Positions 1-9,752 of a stretch of 33,714 nucleotides of DNA are shown piece after piece. Position numbers and translations under genes: made by a program. Every line of letters starts with the position of its first letter. The first letter of the stretch is position 1. The notes under the pieces are model-generated. The model searched no databases and was not told the origin of the DNA. It worked only from the letters and a program-made list of their open reading frames with translations. Location of the stretch: the NCBI GenBank assembly GCA_010015675.1, contig ML976994.1, forward strand, positions 358,356-392,069, written 5' to 3'. Source of the stretch: Byssothecium circinans (lineage: Eukaryota > Ascomycota > Dothideomycetes > Pleosporales > Massarinaceae).

Positions 1-306
1 ATCAACCCAGCCTTTTCCAAGCTCTTTTTTCGCGATATCTGAGGCAAAGCGTCGTATCATAGGCCGTGTAGGAGGTAGACCTTGTCTTGTAAGGCGCTCA
101 ATATAGCGTAGGAGCTCTAGCTCCTGCTGGGGGTGGAGAGCTTGCTGGTTTTCTGCTTTGGTGCTGCATGAGGCTTGGACGCCCTGGTGCCTCCGCGCGA
201 GCGTTGTACAATTACAGTGATACTCTGCTGCAATTTGACGATAGCTAAACTTCTCTCTAGGCTTTAGCGACTCTAGAGCTGCAAGCGCAGCCTCAATTGA
301 GCTCAT
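1..306 (-). CDS. Pogo-family transposase, N-terminal part (runs off left edge)
   Basis: On the minus strand, 102 codons are open from an ATG at 306-304 to the window edge without a stop. The first 50 residues look like a psq/pogo-type helix-turn-helix (MSSIEAALAALESL, then FSYRQIAAEYH and TLARRHQG). A CENP-B/Tc5-like second DNA-binding segment follows (LHPQQELELLRYI, LTRQGLPPTRPMIRRFA). The order and spacing match the other pogo transposase in this window at 29212, but the sequence clearly differs, so it is another family. In the family this part binds the terminal repeats, while the DDE catalytic part lies downstream and is outside the window. The start is well supported by this alignment. 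No stop or RIP damage is visible in the part seen, so the element may be young. Confidence 0.85.
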   Translation of the reverse strand, partial: MSSIEAALAALESLKPREKFSYRQIAAEYHCNCTTLARRHQGVQASCSTKAENQQALHPQQELELLRYIERLTRQGLPPTRPMIRRFASDIAKKELGKGWVD

Positions 307-353
307 ATTGGTAGAGTTATCGCGTGTTGAAGTTTGGTTGTTGTCGTGGTGGG

Positions 354-388
354 GTGGCTCACTACGCCGGGTGGCTCGTTACGCCGGG
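354..388. repeat. Tandem 17-18-bp motif in pogo terminus
   Basis: Two adjacent copies of the motif GTGGCTCNNTACGCCGG differ only at the two central N positions. They lie in the presumed terminal repeat of the left pogo element. Repeated motifs in termini often act as transposase binding sites; that role is inferred here. Confidence 0.6.
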
Positions 389-398
389 CGCCAGGGTA

Positions 399-650
399 GT
401 TACCCAATTAGGAAATCGCTCAAAACACCAAAAATACGTCAAAATATCGATATTTGGCCATTTTTACGGCCTCAAAAACCCATCTCAGCGTCGAAAACGG
501 CGTCAAAATCGATCAAAACGATCAGGAGGATCAATCAGGAAATTGCTGATATCCTGATTGATAGTACCTTTGTATGGGGGGAGGATTGACCTGATTGGTA
601 GGATCAATCTGACGAAAATCGATCAAAAACTGATGTCCTGATTGATTGAT
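399..650. other. Unidentified transposon-like flank between pogo element and TcB fragment
   Basis: No gene is seen here. The stretch holds repeated motifs in both orientations: CCTGATTGAT at 553 and 638, ATCGATCAAAA at 510 and 620, and ATCAATCAGG-like copies near 532. Such repeats resemble the subterminal region of a DNA transposon. The recognisable TcB coding sequence stops at about 650, next to a TA at 650-651, so this may be the end of the element that broke the TcB gene, later invaded by the pogo element at 397. The family is unknown. Confidence 0.4.
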
Positions 651-1422
651 AGCAACTCTGGTCGGAAGGATCGCAAATCCTGCTCTGGGGACTCGTACCA
701 AAGGTGCTTGTCTGGTTGTCTCCGCTGATAACTCTCCAGTGTGAGTCCGAGCGAGACATGGCCGTCCATTTCTCGATGATTGCAAAGCCAGACTCTATTC
801 GAGGACGGTAGCGTTGAATCTCGAACTGGACGCCATTGAGAGTTCTGGGTGGAACCTCGAGTCGGTGCCATGAGTTGTTCGCTGCGTCGTAGCTGAGCTC
901 AGGCACGAGGTCTTCAACACCACTCAAAATAAAGATATCACTTTCGTCTTGGTAGGTTGGTATCCCCTTTTCTGATTTGCGAGTGACGCTTCCCAGACCA
1001 AGAGACCATCCAATGCCGAAGAGACCATTGCCTTGGCCGCTATCGTAACTTAGAGCAAGGGATGGCTCGACTCCACCTCGAACGCCGACGCCGGGAGACG
1101 GAATAGGGACGGAACAACTACATGTGCCAAGGCTGGGATGTACCGCAAACTTCTCATTCATTGACCCAATGGCTCCTCCAGGTTTGGGCAAAGAGACACC
1201 GGTACCAGAAACACTCTGGCCTTGGTCACTGGCATCTTCGGCGGTTTTTGAGTTGCTGCCAGGGCCAAAGCTCGCAGCAAAGTGTTTGATCGGGTCGGAG
1301 CTATCTGCTCCTGGTAGAAATGAGGGTCTGGAAGTAGGAATTTGATGCTGGCTAGCCCTAGCTTCACCTGCCGAACGAGGTTGCTGGGACGTCACTGGTC
1401 GGTAGGCGTCCATGATACTCAA
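651..1422 (-). pseudogene. TcB/SpvB-like toxin-complex protein, 5' fragment
   Basis: TcB proteins form, with TcC, a cocoon that shields the toxic effector and docks on the TcA pore. This fragment encodes roughly the first 257 residues. After a low-complexity leader of about 75 residues (start at 1422; a second ATG three codons on is equally possible) comes the SpvB N-terminal domain, with recognisable blocks LPKPGGAIGSMNEKF, IPSPGVGVRGGVEPSLALSY, GNGLFGIGWSLGLGSVTRK and WRVISGDNQTSTFGTSPQSR. Family similarity ends after the ICDPSDQ block near 655. The frame then runs into foreign repeat DNA and stops at 604. TcB proteins are usually well over 1000 residues, so most of the gene is missing here; it may continue beyond the transposons to the left or be lost. 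It is divergently oriented to the TcA gene at 2096. No internal stop or frameshift is present in the remaining part. Confidence 0.85.
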
Positions 1423-2095
1423 ATGAGGATGTTGCCTTTATGGACCTCCAAAGAATCAGATGCAATCGCCTAGGAATGCGGGGTTCCGAGTGAAGGCATT
1501 TCAAATGCTCTTCGAAGGGTGCGGTGGTTGAATGCGTGAGTTACGAAATAGATTGAGCAGATGCGTCTACTGTGTATGGCTGGACCTTTCCGGATTACGA
1601 GCAAGGACGATGCAGTTGGGTGATGCTGGGTTACCCACGGTATGCGAAGCCCAGGCAACTATAGGCTTGATGAGACCGGTGAAGCAGTCGGTTCAGCTGA
1701 TATCACTCAAGGAGGGGAAAAAAAGGAAGTCGCCCGCTTGGCTGGAGCCCAGCCTTGGCTTCCGCTTCGATAGACTGATTGATGGTACCGTCAGAGGCAA
1801 GTCTGCCAGTCTGGACCACATCCCTTGATATGAGGCCGCAATAAGGTCGGCGTTCTCGCTGGGCATCCTTGTGCTGGAATCAGCTGCTGGTGTGAGAGTG
1901 TAGCGAGTACGCAAAGGTTTCAGCTGTGGCATGGACAAGGCGGCGGTGATTGGTTCCTTCTGGTGGGGTAGGCGGCCGGTGGCTTTCACGTCCCAAATGG
2001 TTGTCTGAAGCCCGTATTTCGTTGATGTCGACGGTTATATGGAAACGCGCAGCCTGGAAAGCTCCCACGGCGGAAGTGTGTTGAAGGAATGAGTT
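1423..2095. promoter_or_regulatory. Divergent promoter interval between TcB-like and TcA-like genes
   Basis: This 673-bp gap separates the two divergent start codons and must hold both promoters. For the TcA side there is an inverted CCAAT box (ATTGG at 1949-1953) and a TATA-like TTATAT at 2035-2040, about 55 bp before the ATG at 2096. The TcB side has only a weak TATA-like CATAAAG near 1440. Short ORFs here have no recognisable features. The assignment rests on gene arrangement; the boxes are simple motifs. Confidence 0.5.
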
Positions 2096-3175
2096 TTGCC
2101 CGCGACAATGCTTCCATCACGTCGTGCCCTGCCAGGCACGTCACGCGGGCCCGTGCCTCGGGACCAGCCGCCAATCGCGCTTCTCCAACCTCTACGCGTC
2201 GGCTCGACTGGACCGGCCGTCACGTTGATGCACGCCGCTCTACTTAATCTTTCAAACCAATCTCGAGATGACCCACGGCTTGCGGCATTTGCTGCCTCAT
2301 CCCCTGTCGACGAAGTCGCCAGTGCTGTGTTTGGCCCAACCACTCGACAGGCCGTCCTCGCTGTCCAGGCACAATATCAAAAGCTCCTCCACGCAGAGCC
2401 AAATGGCGTCTGGGATCGGGACCTTGCCGCTATCGTCTACACAGAGTTACTGAACGCAGGCATCTCTCTCGGGAAGCCGCCGCAGTTTTTCGTTGCTGGA
2501 CGTGCTTTGTTCGCCAACAATGTGCCTGCGATCAAGGTCCAGGTCGACGTACTCGATCGGGATCTGAGTAGCTCAACAGTCCTAGGAAGCGCTTCGACTG
2601 ATGGCCAAGGACTCTTCTTTTTGCATCTCCCTCGCTCAAAGGTCCCGCGTGGCAGCGAGAGAGAGCCTGCACTGGCCATCCGGATCAACGGGGCCAAAGA
2701 CCCTATCTATGAGACGCCTCTTGACCAGGTCGTCTTCAACGCGACCTCCTTGACCCTCTTCAATGTAAATCTCTCCCAGAATTCACCCGACGCACCGGGA
2801 AGCGATGAGTTTTCCCAGGCCATCGCCTCGCTCGACACCATTCTTCCACCCCTCCAGACCGGGTCGGGAGCTGCAGCCGCCGGGACACCATCAGCCCCAG
2901 CAATACCTTTCCAAAAGAACATCGCCCAGCGTATTGCCAATCTTCGTGACGACCCCAAAGTCAGCAACCTGAGATACTTGGACTTGCTGGGATCCTTGAA
3001 AGTGCCGACAGCAGCCCTGACCAAGCTTGTCCTGTCCTTCCGCCTTTCTCTGCTCTCTTCCTCGAACCTTAAGATTGATGCACCTTCGGAGCTCTTCTAC
3101 GCAATCTTGGCCGCTGATTCCCAACAGTCGCTCGCGCCAAATGACCCGGCCAACATTGGACTAGCCGACTTGAGC

Positions 3176-3183
3176 CTCCAGAC
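3176..3183. repeat. hAT target-site duplication, left copy
   Basis: CTCCAGAC here is repeated exactly at 12928-12935. Eight base pairs and the pattern nTnnnnAn are the known hAT target preference. It lies inside TcA coding sequence. Confidence 0.92.
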
Positions 3184-3205
3184 TAGACTTGTCAACAATC
3201 AACTC
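3184..3205 (+). repeat. hAT terminal inverted repeat, left
   Basis: The exact reverse complement of 12906-12927 over 22 bp, starting directly after the 8-bp target duplication. Confidence 0.93.
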
Positions 3206-3360
3206 AACTCAATTTGACCATCAAAATTGAGTTGAGTTGCATTCAGAGGCCTTCAAGTTGAGTTGAGTTAATTGATAACGTAATCAGTAAGGTCTAAGTT
3301 AAGTTAAGTTAAGTTAAGTTTAAGACGTTTAAGTTAAGTTAGGTTGACTTAATTAAGTTT
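3206..3360. repeat. hAT left subterminal repeats (TTGAGT / TTAAGT motifs)
   Basis: AACTCAACTC, TTGAGTTGAGTTG and five or more AAGTT/TTAAGTTAAGTT copies follow each other. The TTAAGTT form equals TTGAGTT after G>A changes. In hAT elements, short subterminal repeats bind the transposase; that role is inferred here. Confidence 0.7.
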
Positions 3361-3441
3361 AATTACTTAGGGATCGTTACTAAGTTTCTCGTAAAGGTAA
3401 TCAAGATCATTAAGAGAGAGCTCTCCTTACAAAGATAAGGC

Positions 3442-3461
3442 TTATGGAGAGCGTTTAATAC
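3442..3461 (-). pseudogene. Tail of the hAT transposase, cut off by the Gypsy insertion
   Basis: Read on the minus strand across the Gypsy insertion (allowing for one copy of the CTATT duplication), the hAT frame coming from 10219 continues for about seven codons and ends at a TAA at 3444-3442. The Gypsy element therefore landed in the last codons of the transposase gene. Confidence 0.55.
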
Positions 3462-3466
3462 CTATT
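3462..3466. repeat. Gypsy target-site duplication, left (CTATT)
   Basis: CTATT directly precedes the left LTR and is repeated directly after the right LTR at 10214-10218. Five bp is the usual duplication for Ty3/Gypsy integrases. Confidence 0.93.
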
Positions 3467-3927
3467 TGTTATGATCCAGAAGCGGGGTCGCTACACTTAT
3501 GTAATAACCGGCTGCACGCCCTAACCAGACAGATGGTCACGAGAAGTAAGCAAGTCACGTGACTATCCTAGCGTCCTAGGAATCCCAGAAGTCCTATGAG
3601 GGACTGGGACGAGTGGGACGGATAGGATGAAGGGACGCAACTAGTATATAGATGAACTTGATCTCTACATTGTAGAAGTCGTGTTCAACCTTCTACTTAG
3701 GATTATAATCTATTCAGTATCTCATACTCTATAATTGCAAAGCTCACCTAAGTTCACTAAGTGTACGCCCTTTAGACGAACATTACCACGTACCATCGGA
3801 GTACTACCGTGTGTCGTGAATTAATATCTCTTCTAGAGAACTAACTGAGCTCTAGAACCTTAAGCACCCTTATCACCTAAAAGCTCTTTAAGCTATCCCT
3901 AGTAATAAGCCCCCCTAGACCTTAACA
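3467..3927 (+). repeat. Left LTR of the Gypsy element
   Basis: 461 bp, starting TGTTAT and ending AACA, so it has the usual TG...CA ends. It aligns without gaps to 9753-10213. I count about 40 differences by eye, and all are transitions, as RIP would give. Confidence 0.95.
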
Positions 3928-3947
3928 TTTTGAACACCCTTAGAAGA
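3928..3947 (+). other. Candidate primer-binding site region of the Gypsy element
   Basis: The sequence right after the LTR starts TTTTGAACACCCTTA. A tRNA primer-binding site is expected in this place; I could not match it to a particular tRNA, and RIP may have changed it. Confidence 0.35.
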
Positions 3948-5921
3948 ATGTCTAAGACACACGATACCTAATCCCACGGTAACGCTAGCAAGGTCGCCAA
4001 GCCAGATCTCTATCACGGAGATCGCGCCAAACTTAAAGGATGGCTCCTGCAAGTTGACTTATACTTCAAGTTTGCAGCCAGCACCATCAATGATGTGGAC
4101 AAAGCCTCCTTTGTCATGACCTACATGCGTGGCGACGCTAAATGATGGATCAACCCTTATCTCGCTAAATACCTAGACGATGACAACGATGACGATAAAG
4201 TCACGATACTCTTTAAAGACTATACTCAGTTCAAGACCCATCTCCGACAGGTCTTTGGAGTCTCGAACGAGGAATCTGTCGCAGGAAGAAAGGTTCAACG
4301 CCTTAGACAACAACGCTTGGCCGCTGAATACGCCGCGGAGTTCCAGCACTACGCAATTCAGACAGGCTGGGAAGATAAGGCGCTCATGACCATGTATAGA
4401 CAAGGCCTCAAGGATACCGTTAAAATGGAGCTTATGCGATCAGGAGCATCTATCACCACCTTAGAGGAACTATACTAGGAATCCATCAGAATTAACGGGC
4501 AACTGTACGAGTTGACCTCTGAGCTACATGATAAATGAAGTAGATTAAGCGCGGGCAAGACTAGAAGTACCTATACTAAACCTAGGTACTTTCCCGCCAT
4601 GAAACCATAGAAGCAGTACTCGGACCCCTATGGGCTGCAGCCAATGTAGCTCAACAACATCAAAAAAGGGAAAGGGAAAGGCCACCACCACGAGAAAGAA
4701 GCCAGGACGTGCTACTCGTGCGGAAAAACAGGCCACATCGCTAGAAACTGTCGCGCGAAGCTAGGAAGAGCTAAGCATACGGTCCAACGACAGTTAAATA
4801 TGATTACGGCATCCTATGCCTTAGGTTGCCTTCCCAACGTTGAAGAGAGTGACGAATAGGAAGTGATTGATTCAGGTGAAGAAAGAGGAGACGCTGTCAG
4901 ACAGAGGATACAGGAATTATCTGTTAGAAAAAGGGTCAGTGAAGCGGCCAATCAGATATGGCACAATAAGGAAGTAGACACTACAGATGATAAAGTCTAG
5001 GACTTCCTTAACAACCCTAACTAACCCCTTAACGCGAGAGAACAACAACTTCGGGACTACTTGCTCAGCGAGTGAGCCAAGGACAATGAAGGACTATCAT
5101 AGGCCGACAGAGCTCTCTAAATCCTTAATGGGAAGGAAGAATACCTTAGAAAGGAGAATTAAGACCCCTATGATTCTAAATTACACTATACCGAAATCGC
5201 GCAAGGAAACCATCCACGATGGACGGATGAAGACCTAATGTAGTATAACAGCGAAGTTACATTAGATAGTGACGAACTAACGGATTAAGGACGCTTAGAA
5301 TATAATAACTAATACTAGAAGCCTAGCGCAGGACTTAATGATGAGTGCCTATACGAAGATCTGAACCCTAGGCCTAGGAAGCAACGGAAGCTAAGGCACA
5401 GGCAGGAAAAAGCCCATAAAAGGCAAACCAACTAGGTGGACCAAGAGCTTATAGAAGGAAGCATCTAATAAGCAGTACAGTAGAATGAAGTAACTAAGGA
5501 ACTGTGATATAACATAGACTATTAAAATGGAAACCACGGAAAGCTCAGCTTCACCTAGTGTAATAATGACGGTTATCTCACCCACTATAATGCGAAGGTA
5601 AAGGCAAACTATTTCCTAACTATTAAGAAAGGTTGCAAGTTTAAATGGTACGACTGCTACAATGACAAGTGCCTAACGCACTTATACGATAAACGGGCAC
5701 GACCATGGTTCCCGGGCAAGGAAGATCCCGCGGAATTAATGAAGATGAACCTGATCGTCAATGACATCTGCACCTAGAGTAAGTGGCAGACATGTCTACA
5801 TACCAGGTGCAAAAGGCACGCCAACGAGAAAGAGAAGAATGGATTTAGAGCATCTTTTTTAGACCCCCACCTAACACTACTAAAGGGCTGTATACCCTGG
5901 GAACAGCAGGTGAACGCCTAA
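3948..5921 (+). pseudogene. Gypsy gag, with RIP-type stops
   Basis: From ATG at 3948 one frame stays recognisable to a TAA at 5919-5921, interrupted by many stops. The capsid-like part reads YHGDRAKLKGWLLQVDLYF, then FVMTYMRGDA and DYTQFKTHLRQVFG. A CCHC zinc knuckle (CX2CX4HX4C; CYSCGKTGHIARNC) lies at 4710-4751. A further cysteine/histidine-rich segment (DCYNDKCLTHLYDKR) lies near 5652 in the same frame. Several stops stand where CAA, CAG or CGA is likely (for example TGA at 4142), the RIP pattern. The gag frame overlaps pol for about 70 bp and contains a slippery heptamer at 5855-5861. Gag would form the particle shell and bind RNA; this copy cannot. Confidence 0.85.
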
Positions 5922-8900
5922 TCAAGATCCCAATCCATCTTAGTAGAAGAAGGATGAAGGCATTAGTAGATTCAGGGTTATAAGCAAACTACATCTCAAT
6001 AGTAGTGGCGCTCTTAGCAGGACTAAGGCTACTACTAAAGAAGGACCCCTATCTATTGCACGTAGCGAACGGACAAGCTATACTAGAGTAACCTAAAATT
6101 CAACACAAGATTACCTTGGCGCTTATAAAGATCTACTACTACAGCAAACGGATCACCCTAGACTGTTTTGAGATAGCCACTCACGACGTCATATTAGGAG
6201 TCCCTTAGCTAAAGAAGCACAACCTAGTAATCAACTAGAAGAACGACACGATATCGTTAGTAAACTGCGCCTGCCAACGCACTTTAAAGCCTACGCATTA
6301 GCAGTGATCGATAGTAGATGAGAAGGCAATCAACAGCATTACTTTAATGAAGACGCGTTCAGCGAGAACGGTCAACTCCATAGATGCTATTCAGTTAATA
6401 GATTAACAAGTGAGAGTAAAGGAGAAAAAGGCACCTCTAGAGATCCCTAAAGAGTACAAAGAATAGGAGCACCTCTTTCAGGAAGACGTAGGCGCCACGG
6501 CGCTACCTAAGCATCAACCCTAGGATTGCGAGATCACGCTATAGGAAGGAAAGCAACTAACTTTCAGACTAATCTATTAACTATTAGAGAAAGAGCTAAA
6601 AGCTCTATAGGACTACATTAATAAGAGCCTAGCAAAAGGCTACATATGAGAGTCGAAGTCACCAGCAGGATACCCGGTCCTCTTCGCCCTAAAAAAGGAC
6701 GGATCATTGCGACTATGTGTGGACTTCTGGAAACTAAACGAGATCACAGTTAAGAATCATTATCCATTACCTAATATTAGAGAACTACAGGATTAACTGG
6801 CACGAGCAAAGATATTCACGGCCCTTGACCTATGAGACGGATACCATCTAATCCGTATGAAGGAAGGCGATAAATAGAAGACAGCGTTTAGGACATAGTA
6901 TGGACACTATGAATACACCGTGATGCCCTTTAGTCTTACTAACGCCCCGGCGACTTTCTAAGCGTTAATTAACAACGTATTGCGTACACACCTAGATATC
7001 TTTGTGATCGCATACTTAGATAACATACTCATCTATTTAGAGGACGTTAAAGAACATGTGGAACATGTTAAACAAGTACTTTCATACTTAGATGCCGCAA
7101 ATCTGCGTCTTAAGCTAGAAAAATGTGAATTCCACAAGGAAGAACTTGACTTCCTAGGATTCGTAGTTAACACCACAGGGGTCAAGATAAGCCTAAAAAA
7201 GATATAAGTGGTATAAGACTAGCTGATACCAACAACGGTCAAAGGAGTGCAGGAATTCCTTGGATTCTGCAACTTCAATAGAAGGTTCATCAAAGAATAC
7301 GCCTTGATAACCTTACCCCTGGTAGGACTCACTAGGAAGGACGTACTCTTTAGATGGTTAGAAGCATAAGAGAAAGCATTCAAAACTCTAAAAGAGAAAT
7401 GCATAAGCCCACCAGTACTAGTGGCATTCAGGAGTGGAGAACCTATAAGGATGGAAACAGACGCGTCTGACCTCGCACTCAGAGCAACAGCAAGCCAAAT
7501 GAGAAACGGCCAATGGCATCCCATCGCCTACTACTCAAGGAAGTTCTTAGGACCGGAAGAACGTTACGACGTACACGATAAGGAGCTGATGGCTATTGTG
7601 GACTCACTAAAACATTAGAGAGTATACGCAGAGAGCTGCTCTAAACTTACTATCTTCACTGATTAAAAGAACCTACTCCACTTCACGACAACCAAGCAAC
7701 TTAATAGAAGACAAGTCAGATGGTCTAAGTTGCTTAGATAATATAAATTCAAGATCGTGTACACACTAGGCAAGGACAACGGACGAGCCGATGCCCTCAG
7801 CCGACGAAGCGATATCACAGGAACAAAGGAAACTATCAAAGCACCGATACTATGAGCTAACAAAGATGGATCCCTAGGACCAACCCAACAACTAAACGGC
7901 ATCCTGTGAATCAATAATGAAGTACTAGAGGAACTACAGGAGGAAATCATACAATAATACCACGATGATCCTGTACACGGACACCCTAGGATTTGAAGGA
8001 CTATTGAACTAATTCAGAGGAATTACGGATTTAAAGGCATAAAAGAAAAGGTTACACGTTTCATCAGCAAGTGCGCGGACTGCTAGAAAAACAAGCACAG
8101 CACACATGCATCCTACGGAGAAATGCAGCCTATCAAGCTACTAAAAACACTATGGGAAGACATCTCTATGGATTTTATAACAGGCCTACTAGTGTTAAGA
8201 GACCTTATAACTGGAATAACCTATAACGCCATCTTAGTGATTGTTAACAGATTCACGAAATACGCGGAAATAATACCATTTAGAAACAACTACAACGCGG
8301 AATAACTTAGATACGTGATCCTAGACTGACTCATCAGATACCATGGCATGCTAAAGTCAATCATTAGTGACAGAGACAAGCTCTTCACATCAAACTACTA
8401 GAAAACGCTGATGGCTGCGATCAGAATAAAACGCAAGCTATCCACGGCATATCATCTACAAACGGATAGACAGATAGAAAGAATAAATCATATAATGAAG
8501 ACATACCTACGAATCTACAGCAATACCTAGCAGAACAATTAGGTTTCCCTTTTACCTATGGCTTAATTAGCGTACAATAATAAAGTATCAGAATCCATAG
8601 GACAAACGCCATTCTACGCGAATCACAGGAAACACCTAAATCTCTTTAAACGCACACTGCTAGGAGGCAAGGCAGCGGCGGCTTTAATAATAATAGAGGA
8701 CTTAAAGAACGTACACTAATGGTTACGGGTCAGCCTTAAAACGGCACAACGCAAAAGCATTTCATACGTAAACACGAAATGAAAAATGGCACCTTAGCTA
8801 GAAAGGGGGGATAGAGTATACCTACTCACAAAAAATCTTCGCACAAAATGACTAAGCAAGGGACTGGATAACGTCAAGGTCGGACCATTTTTAATACAGG

Positions 8901-9190
8901 CTAAAATAAGCCCTGTCAACTACCGACTCTAGCTACCTAAAGAAGCTAAGATACACCTAGTTTTCCACATATCTAGATTGGAACTAGCAGATCCTAAGAC
9001 ACCATTACAAAAAACATTCTATTATGAAGTCGAGGAAGAAAACGAATTTGAAGTTAAAAAAATCATGGACCAAAGAAACCGGAAAGGAACAAGAGAATAC
9101 CTAATCAAATGGAAGGGTTACCTAGAGAACGAAAGTACGTGGGAACCAATTACACACCTTACGGGTTGCGAGTATCTCCTAAAGCATTAG
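5849..9190 (+). pseudogene. Gypsy pol: protease, reverse transcriptase, RNase H, integrase, chromodomain
   Basis: All domains lie in one frame (-1 relative to gag), broken only by stops. The protease has ALVDSG at 5960-5977. The reverse transcriptase (about 6560-7200) shows [17 protein letters not shown] and PFSLTNAPATF; its YxDD box reads YLDN at 7015-7026, so a catalytic aspartate is lost, consistent with a G>A change. RNase H (about 7420-7750) shows METDASD and YDVHDKELMAIV. Integrase (about 7960-8650) has an HHCC zinc region and DFITGLL. The chromodomain is at about 9040-9190 (YLIKWKGYLENESTWEP), inside a stop-free stretch from 8978. It is expected to guide integration to heterochromatin. 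Stops are mostly TAG/TAA/TGA at former CAG/CAA/CGA positions. The enzyme set is complete in order but dead. Confidence 0.9.
5855..5861 (+). promoter_or_regulatory. Candidate -1 ribosomal frameshift site (T TTT TTA) at gag-pol overlap
   Basis: The heptamer is in the exact gag phase required (X XXY YYZ, with gag codons TTT at 5856 and TTA at 5859). A -1 slip there enters the pol frame, which is open onward and closed by TAG at 5846 just upstream. The gag frame ends at 5921. CACCT at 5868-5872 can pair with AGGTG at 5908-5912, and GGG at 5885 with CCC at 5895, as possible stimulatory structures. U UUU UUA is a known slippery site in retroviruses; use here is inferred. Confidence 0.6.
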
Positions 9191-9212
9191 CATCAACATT
9201 CTAGAAAGGTGA

Positions 9213-9641
9213 CTAATCGACGGTAGCGGCACCAAGCGCGGCCTCCGGATTCACTGAAGCGATATCCTGAAGCAGAGCCTCCTGCGCTTCTAACGCCTCT
9301 AACTCCTCCACAGACGACATTCCTTTATCAAACATCTCCTGCTCCTTCCAACGAAGCAGTTTCTTTTGTTTACGAAGCCTTAAAAGCTTCTCCCTCACCA
9401 AATGAGCGCGCTGTAGAGCGGCCTCAGCAACATCCTCTTCCACACGCAAGCGAGCCTCCTCTTCTTCTTCTAACGCCTCGAGACGACCCATCTCCTTGTC
9501 GATTTTCGAGAAATCCGGCAGAGGTAAACCCGCAGGTTCACACGAACTGCGCCCGACGCGAGTACAGTTATTGCAACGCTTGTGCAAGGACGACAGTTTG
9601 CAAGGAAGCTGGCGGTCGGCGTAATAAGAATAGGCGACTAT
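9213..9641 (-). CDS. Antisense ORF in the Gypsy element: Cys-rich N-terminus plus coiled coil
   Basis: Between pol and the right LTR, the minus strand is free of stops from the LTR down to 9213. The best start is codon 9641-9639, now ATA but in an ACCATAGTCGCC context that would be a strong Kozak start as ATG; the change on the plus strand is CpA>TpA, the RIP signature. From there 142 residues follow: a cysteine cluster (PCKLSSLHKRCNNCTRVGR, then SSC), a PLPDFSKIDKEMGRL stretch, and a charged coiled coil of about 75 residues (EALEEEEEARLRVEED, LRLRKQKKLLRWKEQEM). Gag and pol are full of stops, yet this frame has none. I recall similar coiled-coil proteins predicted in other fungi but cannot verify that. 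It could be a captured or accessory retroelement gene; its function is unknown. Confidence 0.55.
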   Translation of the reverse strand: MVAYSYYADRQLPCKLSSLHKRCNNCTRVGRSSCEPAGLPLPDFSKIDKEMGRLEALEEEEEARLRVEEDVAEAALQRAHLVREKLLRLRKQKKLLRWKEQEMFDKGMSSVEELEALEAQEALLQDIASVNPEAALGAATVD

Positions 9642-9736
9642 GGTGAAGGAACCGCGACTGTCAATACGGTCGGCGAGTTGATGGCGGTGACGAATAGAAC
9701 GAGAGGGTGGTTGTTGACTTATAAAGACATTAAGCT

Positions 9737-9752
9737 CTAAGAGGGGGGATAG
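9737..9752 (+). other. Polypurine tract before the right LTR
   Basis: AAGAGGGGGGATAG, almost all purines, stands directly before the right LTR, where plus-strand priming occurs in LTR retrotransposons. Confidence 0.75.

Larger units (their letters stand above)
1..396 (-). mobile_element. Pogo-like DNA transposon, right-hand end
   Basis: The transposase start lies about 90 bp inside a GC-rich terminus, as in the other pogo element here, where the distance is 98 bp. The terminus read inward starts CCCTGGCGCCCGGCG and is bordered by TA at 397-398, the target dinucleotide expected for Tc1/mariner/pogo elements. The other end is outside the window, so the inverted repeat cannot be confirmed directly. 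Confidence 0.65.
2096..3217 (+). pseudogene. TcA-like toxin-complex protein, N-terminal fragment (exon 1, cut by hAT element)
   Basis: This is the N-terminal part of a TcA-like protein; TcA pentamers bind the target cell and form the translocation channel. After about 30 leader residues there is a peptidoglycan-binding-like helical domain (residues 33-120; LRVGSTGPAV, FGPTTRQAVLAVQ, GVWD). A transthyretin/carboxypeptidase-regulatory-like beta-sandwich follows (about 129-225; VAGRALFANNVPAIKVQV, STDGQGLF), and then the helical start of the VRP1-type region. ATG at 2096 is the first in frame; a second, four codons later, is possible. Native sequence ends at 3183. The last residues before the stop at 3215-3217 are encoded by the hAT terminal repeat. 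The remainder of the gene resumes at 12936 in a compatible phase. There is no signal peptide. Base composition is like the rest of the gene and unlike the AT-rich inserts. Confidence 0.85.

Noticed and set aside
1532..1989. Short ORFs on both strands in the TcA/TcB interval
   Set aside because: Their composition is not protein-like, they overlap each other, and a divergent promoter is the simpler reading.
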